Shown here piece after piece: positions 7,351-13,949 of a DNA stretch of 22,181 nt. Positions within the stretch are counted from its first letter, which is position 1; each line of letters begins with the position of its first letter. The notes beneath the pieces are model-generated. The model saw nothing but the letters and a program-made list of their open reading frames with translations. It had not been told where the DNA came from and ran no database searches. A program made the position numbers and the translations under genes. Source of the DNA: Thalassospiraceae bacterium (GTDB lineage Bacteria > Pseudomonadota > Alphaproteobacteria > Rhodospirillales > Magnetovibrionaceae); contig DAOWFT010000115.1 of assembly GCA_030637845.1 (NCBI GenBank), forward strand, positions 1 through 22,181, written 5' to 3'.

Positions 7351-7989
7351 ATGAACATAGATATCAAAGTTTCCCAGTTGGTGGTCTCAAGAATTTGTCA
7401 CGATTTAGCTGGCAGCGTCAGCGCGGTAAATGCCGGAATCGAATTAATAAAAGATAACGCCGCCGCGTTAGACCAAGAGGCAATGTCTCTGGTTGACGCC
7501 AGTGCCGGACAATCTGTTCGCAAGCTTTCCTTTTTTCGTATCGTTTTTGGTTCCGGTGGTGGGGCTGATGGATCTATATCGCTGGCGGAACTTTGTGACC
7601 TCAGTCAAAATTATTTGGACGGCGGCAAGGTAAGTCTTGATTGGCCAGATCACACAGATGAAGCTCGCCTTGATATAGACGAGGGCAGGGTGCTGCTGGG
7701 GATTATTTTGATGGCAGCCGATGCCCTTCCCCGTGGTGGCAGCATAGCTGTCGGCATTCATCATCCCGATGGTGCGGTGGGGTTTGCGGTTGTGGCAACT
7801 GGTGAGCGGGCATCGCTGAGCCCGGAAGTCGAGGCCGCCATGAGACCTGATGTAAGCACCGAAGAGCTGAGCGCAAGAACGGTTCATGCCCATTTTACAA
7901 ATTTATTGGTGGGATATTTGGGCGGAGAGCTGGAATGCAGCCGTGAAACCGCCGGGGAAATAAGGCTGGCAGCCATTATTCCCGCATAA
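7351..7989 (+). CDS. chpT: ChpT-type histidine phosphotransferase
   Basis: 212-residue cytoplasmic protein of the HPTransfase (DUF2328) family. ChpT passes phosphate from hybrid kinases such as CckA to the receiver proteins CtrA and CpdR in alphaproteobacteria. The N-terminal dimerisation helix carries SRICHDLAGSVSAVNAGIEL with phospho-accepting H17, followed by a second helix with SVRKLSFFRIVFG. The rest forms the degenerate ATPase-like fold (DEGRVLLGIILMAADALPRGG) that lacks the glycine-rich ATP lid motifs, as usual for ChpT. AAGGG (7338-7342) is eight bases ahead of the ATG. It lies between the unrecognised helical protein and cheA. A dedicated CheA-linked phosphotransferase of the same fold, rather than the general CtrA relay protein, cannot be excluded. 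Confidence 0.85.
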   Translation: MNIDIKVSQLVVSRICHDLAGSVSAVNAGIELIKDNAAALDQEAMSLVDASAGQSVRKLSFFRIVFGSGGGADGSISLAELCDLSQNYLDGGKVSLDWPDHTDEARLDIDEGRVLLGIILMAADALPRGGSIAVGIHHPDGAVGFAVVATGERASLSPEVEAAMRPDVSTEELSARTVHAHFTNLLVGYLGGELECSRETAGEIRLAAIIPA

Positions 7990-8226
7990 TTTTTCAGCAA
8001 TTGCAAAAAAATGCTTGATATCAGCCAGTTAATGAATATTTCAATTTATTAGCATATGCGGGGTAATGACCGCCTCAAATCACGATTATTTTACCTAAAT
8101 ATCGCCTTTGGCCATGAAAGTATTAAAAAAAATTGGATGTTTGGGTTTCAAACGCTAATATCTTTGTGGCCCACCTAAGCTACTACATACACACTATTTC
8201 AAAGTTAAGTTGGAGAGAAAATACAA
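7990..8226 (+). promoter_or_regulatory. AT-rich leader region of cheA
   Basis: A 237-bp AT-rich gap between chpT and cheA. I see no credible small gene in it (the longest ATG frames are about 10-13 codons). It holds a short dyad GTTTG-GGTTT-CAAAC near 8140-8155 and a clear Shine-Dalgarno GGAGAG (8212-8217) nine bases before the cheA ATG. The length suggests that cheA has its own promoter, but I cannot name one convincingly. Confidence 0.35.
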
Positions 8227-11085
8227 ATGGATGACCTGCTGAGTGAGTTCATAACCGAAACATCGGAAAGCATCGAAGCTGTCGATATGCAGCTGGTCGA
8301 ATTTGAAAAAGACCCGAGCAATCAGGAAATCCTTGGCAACATATTCCGTCTTGTCCATACGGTTAAGGGCACCTGCGGATTTTTAGGCTTACCACGGCTT
8401 GAATCTGTTGCCCATGCGGGTGAGAACGTTCTCGATAAATTCCGCGGCGGAGATTTGAACGTTGATTCCCATGCGGTGAGCCTTGTCCTTAAATGTATCG
8501 ATAAAATTAGAGCATTGGTCGAAGAGCTTGCCGAAACAGGTCTTGAGCCAGAGGGTGATGATAAAGCGCTGATCGCAGATCTTAATGCGCTGGCTTCCGG
8601 CGAAACTGCACCTGCTCAGGCACCCGCCGAAGCACCGGCGGCTCCTGCAGCTGACGCCGCACCAACCACCAACGAATTTGGCGCACCCATAGCGGCTGAA
8701 CTTATGGCCGAGGTTGAGGCCGCATCTGCCGCAGGCATCAAAGCCGCCACCGACGCAGAAATGCACATTGAAAATGCTGCGGAATCAGATGGTGAAGACA
8801 CCGCTGATGCCACACCCACCACCAACGAATTTGGCGCACCCATAGCGGCTGAGCTCATGGCCGAGGTCGAGGCCGCAACAGCAGCCGGCGTGAAAGCTGC
8901 AACCGACGCAGAAATGCATATTGAAAATGCTGCCGAGATGGGCGCAGACAAGCCCAAGACAGAGGCGGCGGTTCCAGCTGCGCCCGCAGCCGCTGCGGCA
9001 CCAGCCAAAAAAGCAACCCCGGCCAAAACCGGCGAAAGCGTTGCCGTTGCGGCCACCCTTCGCGTTAACGTTGATGTGCTGGAAAACCTGATGACGCTGG
9101 TTTCCGAAATGGTGCTTACCCGCAATCAGTTATTGCAGATGGCACGTGGTTACGAAGACAGCGAATTTATCGTTCCAATTCAGCGTCTAAGTCATATTAC
9201 CTCCGAGCTACAAGAAGGGGTGATGAAAACCCGCATGCAACCCATCGGTAACGCATGGTCAAAACTGCCACGTATTGTCCGCGATCTGGCCATTGAAACG
9301 GGCAAGAAAATTGATCTGCAAATGTTAGGTGCGGAAACCGAACTTGATCGTCAGGTTCTCGACCTTATTAAAGACCCGCTAACCCACATGGTTCGCAATT
9401 CCGCCGATCACGGACTTGAAGTCACGGCAGACCGCTTAGCCGCGGGCAAGCCTGAAACCGGCGTAATCGTATTGGATGCCTATCATGAAGGTGGCCACAT
9501 AATTATCCAGATTCGTGACGATGGCAAAGGCCTGAACATGGATCGCATTCGCGAAAAATGCTTGGAAAATGGCCTAGTCACCGATGCCGAACTTGAAAGC
9601 ATGACCGATACCCAGATCCAGCAGTTTATCTTCAAGGCCGGTTTCTCAACCGCTGCGGCGGTGACCAGTGTATCGGGTCGCGGCGTTGGTATGGATGTGG
9701 TTCGTACCAATATTGAAAAAATTGGCGGTGCGATTGAATTGAAATCAACCGAAGGCGTCGGCACAACATTCACCATTAAAATCCCGCTTACTCTGGCTAT
9801 TGTTTCCGGGCTTATAGTTGAAAGCTGTGGCGAAAAGTTTGCCGTTCCGCAGATTAGCGTTCTGGAACTGGTTCGCGCTTCAAGCAGGTCTGAATTCAAT
9901 ATTGAAATAATCAATGAAAGCCCGGTCCTGCGCCTGCGCAACCGTTTGCTGCCATTGGTCCATCTTGGCGATTTGTTGAAACTTTCCAGCCCGAAAGACA
10001 GGGACCTTCACAGCGATGAGGAAATGTTCATCATCGTTACCCAGGTCGGCACATATACATTCGGCATTATTGTGGACCGCGTTTTTGATACAGAGGAAAT
10101 CGTGGTTAAACCCACATCTCCGGTATTGCGCGATATTCCTTTTTATTCAGGCAACACCATCCTTGGCGATGGATCGGTCATAATGATCATTGACCCCAAT
10201 GGCATTGCCGCATCAACCGGTGATTCCGCTGGTGGTGAAGCCGCCGAAACCCAGACAAAAGATGTCTCAGCCGAGGCCGATGAACGTGCATCAATGCTTA
10301 TATTCCGTGCCGGTGGTAACGAATTAAAAGCTGTTCCATTGGCGCTTATTGCCCGGCTTGAAGAAATTGATATGGCCGATGTTGAGATTTCACATGGTGA
10401 ACGTATGGTTCAGTATCGCGGTCAGCTTATGCCGCTAATACCGTTCAATTCAGGCCATGAATGGAAAGCCGAAGGCCGACAGGCAGTTCTGGTGTTTTCA
10501 GAAAAAGATCGCTCCATGGGTTTGGTAGTTGATGACATTGTCGACATTGTTGAAGACCGCCTAAAAATAGAAATTTCATCAGAGCACGATGGCTTGATCG
10601 GATCAGCGGTGATTGATGGCCGCGCCACCGATGTTATTGATGCAGGGTTCTATCTGACAAAGGCATTCTCTGATTGGTTCGGCTCTGGAGATGGCGGCGG
10701 AAATATTCAAGGTAAGCGTGCGTTACTGGTTGATGACAGCCAGTTTTTCCGCAACCTTCTTTCGCCCATCCTTTCGGTTGCAGGGTTCAAGGTTACCACC
10801 GTAGAATCAGCGACCGAGGCATTGGCATTGCGCGAACGCGGAATAGTCTTCGATGTAATTATAAGTGATATTGAAATGCCGGTAATGGACGGGTTCCAGT
10901 TCGCTGGCGAGGTCCAGAAAGACCAGCGCTGGGGCGAAATACCCATGGTCGCACTTTCGGCCAGAACCACCGACGAAGATTTTGAGCGCGGCAAAAGTGC
11001 TGGTTTTAAAGACTATGTGGCCAAGGCCGACCGCGATGAATTGGTGCGTTCCTTGGCTCAAACCGTTGCCAGTGTAACCATCTAG
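8227..11085 (+). CDS. cheA: Hybrid chemotaxis kinase CheA (Hpt, kinase, two CheW-like domains, receiver)
   Basis: 952 residues, against about 650 for an ordinary CheA. Domains in order: Hpt/P1 about 1-110 with phospho-His H44 (HTVKGTCGFL); an Ala/Pro-rich linker about 125-270 that holds a 41-residue tandem duplication (146-186 and 197-237) where a P2 domain would be; dimerisation helices about 275-345; ATPase about 345-520 with HMVRNSADHGLE, DDGKG and GRGVGMDVV; first CheW-like/P5 domain about 521-660; second CheW-like domain about 685-815; C-terminal receiver about 828-952 with D836/D837 and phospho-Asp D881 (ISDIEMPVMDG), K933. CheA phosphorylates CheY and CheB under receptor control. The extra CheW-like domain may take over adaptor work, as no cheW gene is nearby; the receiver may act as phosphate sink. 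GGAGAG supports the ATG. Confidence 0.95.
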   Translation: MDDLLSEFITETSESIEAVDMQLVEFEKDPSNQEILGNIFRLVHTVKGTCGFLGLPRLESVAHAGENVLDKFRGGDLNVDSHAVSLVLKCIDKIRALVEELAETGLEPEGDDKALIADLNALASGETAPAQAPAEAPAAPAADAAPTTNEFGAPIAAELMAEVEAASAAGIKAATDAEMHIENAAESDGEDTADATPTTNEFGAPIAAELMAEVEAATAAGVKAATDAEMHIENAAEMGADKPKTEAAVPAAPAAAAAPAKKATPAKTGESVAVAATLRVNVDVLENLMTLVSEMVLTRNQLLQMARGYEDSEFIVPIQRLSHITSELQEGVMKTRMQPIGNAWSKLPRIVRDLAIETGKKIDLQMLGAETELDRQVLDLIKDPLTHMVRNSADHGLEVTADRLAAGKPETGVIVLDAYHEGGHIIIQIRDDGKGLNMDRIREKCLENGLVTDAELESMTDTQIQQFIFKAGFSTAAAVTSVSGRGVGMDVVRTNIEKIGGAIELKSTEGVGTTFTIKIPLTLAIVSGLIVESCGEKFAVPQISVLELVRASSRSEFNIEIINESPVLRLRNRLLPLVHLGDLLKLSSPKDRDLHSDEEMFIIVTQVGTYTFGIIVDRVFDTEEIVVKPTSPVLRDIPFYSGNTILGDGSVIMIIDPNGIAASTGDSAGGEAAETQTKDVSAEADERASMLIFRAGGNELKAVPLALIARLEEIDMADVEISHGERMVQYRGQLMPLIPFNSGHEWKAEGRQAVLVFSEKDRSMGLVVDDIVDIVEDRLKIEISSEHDGLIGSAVIDGRATDVIDAGFYLTKAFSDWFGSGDGGGNIQGKRALLVDDSQFFRNLLSPILSVAGFKVTTVESATEALALRERGIVFDVIISDIEMPVMDGFQFAGEVQKDQRWGEIPMVALSARTTDEDFERGKSAGFKDYVAKADRDELVRSLAQTVASVTI
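8662..8937 (+). repeat. Tandem duplication inside the cheA linker
   Basis: Two in-frame copies (8662-8784 and 8815-8937, 153 bases apart) encode nearly identical 41-residue units that begin PTTNEFGAPIAAELMAEVEA and end DAEMHIENAAE. They differ by Ser/Thr and Ile/Val only. The DNA is also highly similar, including a shared block around ACCACCAACGAATTTGGCGC, which points to a fairly recent duplication. The separator is about ten acidic residues (SDGEDTADAT). Confidence 0.9.
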
Positions 11086-11105
11086 GCGTTCCCTAGCCTT
11101 TTTGC
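11082..11105 (+). terminator. Weak hairpin with T-run at the end of cheA
   Basis: CTAGG (11082-11086) pairs with CCTAG (11092-11096) around a five-base loop, followed by CCTTTTTTT-like sequence up to about 11103. The stem overlaps the cheA stop codon and is short, so termination would be partial at best. Confidence 0.35.
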
Positions 11106-11186
11106 GCACCTTATTTCCATATGCTGAAAGGGGTTCTTTTTTACCCAATAATACCCTATTAATGATGGGGTAATGCCTGTCAGCAG

Positions 11187-11220
11187 ATAGGCCATAATAC
11201 AGTATGGGGGTGCCTATTTT
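11187..11220 (+). promoter_or_regulatory. Interrupted hairpin upstream of cheY
   Basis: ATAGGC (11187-11192) pairs with GCCTAT (11212-11217), with inner CATA/TATG pairing and a GGGGT bulge, followed by TTT. It lies about 35 bases ahead of the cheY start in the 167-bp cheA-cheY gap. It may modulate read-through or cheY translation; the structure is not strong. Confidence 0.3.
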
Positions 11221-11252
11221 GACCTCGAATATTAAGCTTACGGTGTTTTGAT

Positions 11253-11618
11253 ATGAAATCTTGTTTGATAGTCGACGATTCAAAAGTTATTCGCATGGTT
11301 GCGAAAAAAATACTGACGGATCTTGAATTTAAAACCAGCGAGGCAGCCGACGGACAGCAGGCAGTAGATTCCTGCAAGGCCGGAATGCCAGATGCGGTTC
11401 TGCTTGATTGGAATATGCCGGTAATGAGCGGGATTGATTTTCTTCGCCAATTACGCGCATTGCCCGGTGGCGATAAGCCAATAGTTGTTTTTTGCACCAC
11501 AGAAAACGATATTGAACATATTCAAGAAGCAATAGAAGCCGGTGCCAACGAATATATAATGAAGCCGTTTGATAGCGATATTATTCAAGCTAAATTCTCA
11601 CAGGTTGGTCTTTTATAA
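11253..11618 (+). CDS. cheY: Single-domain response regulator, CheY-like
   Basis: 121-residue stand-alone receiver domain. Acidic pocket D8/D9 (LIVDDSKVIR), phospho-acceptor D52 (LLDWNMPVMSG), switch threonine T82 (FCTTEN) and K104 (IMKPFD) are all present. CheY takes phosphate from CheA and binds the flagellar switch to change rotation. Position between cheA and cheB supports the chemotaxis role over other single-domain receivers such as DivK or CpdR. Only a weak Shine-Dalgarno (GGTG, 11242-11245) is seen. It probably belongs to the same unit as cheB, 67 bases downstream. Confidence 0.92.
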   Translation: MKSCLIVDDSKVIRMVAKKILTDLEFKTSEAADGQQAVDSCKAGMPDAVLLDWNMPVMSGIDFLRQLRALPGGDKPIVVFCTTENDIEHIQEAIEAGANEYIMKPFDSDIIQAKFSQVGLL

Positions 11619-11685
11619 AATATAACTACCTGCATATAAATGCAGTAGAGTGTTTCAATTAAATCTCTGGATACTGGAACAGTAA

Positions 11686-12864
11686 GTGGCGGCTACAGCC
11701 AACAGCGCAGAGGCCTCAGGCCCAATTCAGGTAATGGTGGTTGATGATTCTGCTGTTATCCGCGGTCTTATTACCAGAATGCTTGAATCCGACAAATACG
11801 TTAGCGTGGTAGCAACTGCCGGCAATGGCCAGATAGCGGTAAACAATCTTGAACGCAATCTTGTTGATGTAATCATTCTTGATATTGAAATGCCGGTAAT
11901 GGATGGCTTGACCGCGCTGCCCAAGCTAATTGCAATCGATAAAACCGTAAAAATAATTATGGCATCCACACTTACGGCACGAAATGCCGAAGTCAGCATC
12001 AAGGCGCTAAGTATGGGCGCTACCGATTATGTGCCCAAGCCATCAACCTCACGTGAAATTAGCGGAGAAAATGATTTTCGCCGTGATTTATTGGAAAGGG
12101 TTAAAAGCCTTGGCGCGCTTCGTCGTCAGCAAATGGGGGGAACGGTATCGGAGCGCAAAGATGCCCCAACCCCTGCCGCTAAGGTTGGCGGTAAAAAAAC
12201 AGCAGCACCCGCGGCGAAATCGGAAATCCCAGCTCGTTGGGAATTGCGCGATCCTTCAAAGGTAGATCTGCGCAAACCGGGAATTATGAAGCCAGATGTG
12301 CTTGCCGTAGGTAGCTCCACCGGCGGCCCCCAGGCACTGTTCGCGTTTTTAAAGGCCCTGCCTAAAACCATCAACGTCCCGGTTGTAATAACACAGCATA
12401 TGCCGGCTACCTTTACCACTATTCTGGCCGAGCATATTACCCGCATGAGCGGATGGGAATGCAAGGAAGCCGAAGACGGAGATCGTCTTGAGGCCGGGAA
12501 AATATTGTTGGCGCCAGGTGATTTTCACATGGTTGTGGAACAAAAGGGCCCAGATCGAGTTGTGCGCATAAACCAGAACCCCCCGGAAAATTTTTGTCGG
12601 CCTGCGGTTGATCCCATGTTTAGAAGTGTGGTCAAGGTATTTGGCCCGCGGATTATTGCCGTAATACTTACCGGTATGGGCAATGACGGCGAGAAGGGGT
12701 CTAAGGCGATAGTTGACGCTGGCGGAACGGTTGTTGCGCAGGATGAAAAAACCAGTGTTGTTTGGGGAATGCCCGGCGCGGTGGCAACGGCTGGCCTTTG
12801 CAGCACGATACTTCCGGTTGAGGGATTGGCGGGGTATGTTGCGAACTTTATCACCAAAAAATAA
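11686..12864 (+). CDS. cheB: Chemoreceptor methylesterase/deamidase CheB
   Basis: 392-residue cytoplasmic enzyme that removes methyl groups from chemoreceptor glutamates and deamidates glutamines, for adaptation. Receiver about residues 14-130 with D20/D21 and phospho-Asp D66 (ILDIEMPVMDG); Ala/Lys-rich linker about 150-200; methylesterase domain about 201-392 with the catalytic triad S211 (GSSTGGP), H238 (TQHMP) and D334 (GMGNDG). Start is a GTG with TGGAA about seven bases upstream; the next in-frame ATG would cut into the first receiver strand. Phosphorylation by CheA activates the family. The partner methyltransferase cheR is not in the window, which is unusual because the two are often adjacent. 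Confidence 0.96.
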   Translation: MAATANSAEASGPIQVMVVDDSAVIRGLITRMLESDKYVSVVATAGNGQIAVNNLERNLVDVIILDIEMPVMDGLTALPKLIAIDKTVKIIMASTLTARNAEVSIKALSMGATDYVPKPSTSREISGENDFRRDLLERVKSLGALRRQQMGGTVSERKDAPTPAAKVGGKKTAAPAAKSEIPARWELRDPSKVDLRKPGIMKPDVLAVGSSTGGPQALFAFLKALPKTINVPVVITQHMPATFTTILAEHITRMSGWECKEAEDGDRLEAGKILLAPGDFHMVVEQKGPDRVVRINQNPPENFCRPAVDPMFRSVVKVFGPRIIAVILTGMGNDGEKGSKAIVDAGGTVVAQDEKTSVVWGMPGAVATAGLCSTILPVEGLAGYVANFITKK

Positions 12865-12883
12865 TAGCTTAATTAAAGCAACA

Positions 12884-12920
12884 AAAAACGCGCCCCCGTA
12901 AGAAGAGAGCGCGTTTTTAT
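12884..12920. terminator. Bidirectional terminator between cheB and ctrA
   Basis: AAAAACGCGC (12884-12893) and GCGCGTTTTT (12909-12918) form a perfect 10-bp stem, A-rich on one side and T-rich on the other, with a 15-base loop. It sits between the convergent cheB (+) and ctrA (-) stops and can end both transcripts. Confidence 0.88.
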
Positions 12921-12942
12921 TTTTTAAAACAGGGCTGAATTA

Positions 12943-13653
12943 TCAGGCGCTTGCTTCTCGCATCTCTGGTGCCTGTTCATCGGGGTCACGCAAAACATAG
13001 CCGCGCCCCCAAACTGTTTCGATGTAGTTTTCACCATCCGTTGCTTCGGATAGCTTTTTGCGAAGCTTGCATATGAATACGTCGATGATTTTAAGTTCCG
13101 GTTCGTCCATTCCACCATAAAGGTGATTAAGGAACATTTCCTTGGTCAGCGTCGTTCCCTTGCGCAGCGATAGCAATTCAAGGATACCGTATTCCTTGCC
13201 GGTGAGATGAATAGTCTGTCCGCCAACTTCTACTGTGTTGGCGTCGAGATTAACCGCAAGCCTGCCGGTCCGGATTATTGATTGGGCGTGCCCTTGGCTG
13301 CGCCGGACGATTGCCTGTATACGAGCAAGCAATTCGTTTTTATCGAACGGCTTGGTCAGGTAATCATCTGCCCCGCTGCCCAATCCCTTTACTTTCATTT
13401 CCGATTCCGTAAGGCCGGAAAGAATAAGAACCGGTGTTTCGACCCGTGCATCACGAAGACGCCTCAATACCTCAAGGCCATCCATGTCCGGCAACATAAG
13501 ATCGAGAATAATTATGTCGTAATCGTACAACTTGCCGATTTCGAGGCCGTCCTCACCCATGTCGGTGGTATCGACCACCATACCGGTTGATTTAAGCATT
13601 AATTCAACGCTCTTAGCCATGACTGGATCGTCTTCTACTAGAAGAACCCGCAT
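12943..13653 (-). CDS. ctrA: Cell-cycle/motility response regulator CtrA
   Basis: 236-residue OmpR-type DNA-binding response regulator. N-terminal MRVLLVEDDPVMAKSVELML, phospho-acceptor D51 (LDLMLPDMDG), GADDYLTKPF, and the winged-helix C-terminal domain about residues 125-225 (LTGKEYGILELLSLRKGTTL, FLNHLYGGMDEPELKIIDVF) are those of CtrA. D51 matches the phosphorylated Asp of Caulobacter CtrA. In Rhodospirillales relatives CtrA is known mainly as a regulator of motility. The start at 13653 is chosen because GGGAG (13663-13667 on the complement) lies nine bases ahead and matches the family N-terminus; a 23-residue upstream extension is open but unlike CtrA. The product ends in EASA; a small non-polar end is compatible with ClpXP-type turnover. 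A CtrA half-site is 30 bases upstream. Confidence 0.95.
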   Translation of the reverse strand: MRVLLVEDDPVMAKSVELMLKSTGMVVDTTDMGEDGLEIGKLYDYDIIILDLMLPDMDGLEVLRRLRDARVETPVLILSGLTESEMKVKGLGSGADDYLTKPFDKNELLARIQAIVRRSQGHAQSIIRTGRLAVNLDANTVEVGGQTIHLTGKEYGILELLSLRKGTTLTKEMFLNHLYGGMDEPELKIIDVFICKLRKKLSEATDGENYIETVWGRGYVLRDPDEQAPEMREASA

Positions 13654-13682
13654 TGTAATCTGCTCCCTATATATACCCTGCG

Positions 13683-13690
13683 TTAACCAT
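13683..13690. promoter_or_regulatory. CtrA half-site TTAACCAT upstream of ctrA
   Basis: TTAACCAT is one of the known CtrA recognition half-sites. Read on the ctrA strand, TTAA is followed seven bases later by TATA, close to the full TTAA-N7-TTAA form. It lies 30 bases from the ctrA start, suggesting autoregulation, most likely repression because it would fall in or just downstream of the promoter. One 8-mer is not proof. Confidence 0.5.
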
Positions 13691-13731
13691 AGATGTAGTA
13701 GAGGTATCATACAAGATGCCAAGTGATAGTG

Positions 13732-13794
13732 TTTTTTTGGATTTTTTGCCCTATTTTTAGAGTTTTTGGCTAAATTGGTGGGTTTTTTATATTT
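13732..13794. other. Helically phased T-tracts (predicted curved DNA)
   Basis: T-runs lie at 13732-13738, 13742-13747, 13754-13758, 13763-13767 and 13783-13788, with AAATT at 13772-13776 filling the gap. Their centres are about 9-11 bases apart, close to one helical turn, a pattern known to give intrinsic bending. It lies between the CtrA half-site and the sigma-54 promoter of fliI. Confidence 0.6.
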
Positions 13795-13847
13795 GGCGGA
13801 GTGTAATAGGCAAAAATAAAGTCTAAAATGAGCGGGATTTAGGCCAT

Positions 13848-13865
13848 TTGGACACCCTTTTGCTA
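13848..13865 (+). promoter_or_regulatory. Sigma-54 promoter for fliI
   Basis: TTGGACACCCTTTTGCTA contains GG at 13850-13851 and GC at 13862-13863 with exactly ten bases between, as in the -24/-12 consensus TGGCAC-N5-TTGC. The -12 element TTGCT is perfect. Transcription would start near 13875 and fliI begins at 13950. FlbD, a sigma-54 activator, is encoded at the end of the window. Confidence 0.65.
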
Positions 13866-13949
13866 TGGTTATGAGGCATATTTTAGGGCCTGATTCTTGG
13901 AAAGTGGCTCAGGCGGCCCCATAGATAGGGGGCATTATAGGAAAATGCA

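Noticed and set aside
8160..8180. Near sigma-54 element ahead of cheA (TGGCCCACCTAAGCT)
   Set aside because: The GG-to-GC distance is nine bases instead of the required ten and the -12 element is poor.
8616..9125. Minus-strand open frame rich in Ala/Ser opposite the cheA linker
   Set aside because: It mirrors the Ala/Pro-rich repeat codons of cheA and has no independent support.
11126..11175. Several GGGT/ACCC pairings between cheA and cheY
   Set aside because: The stems are four or five pairs, mutually incompatible and not followed by a clear T-run; treated as chance.
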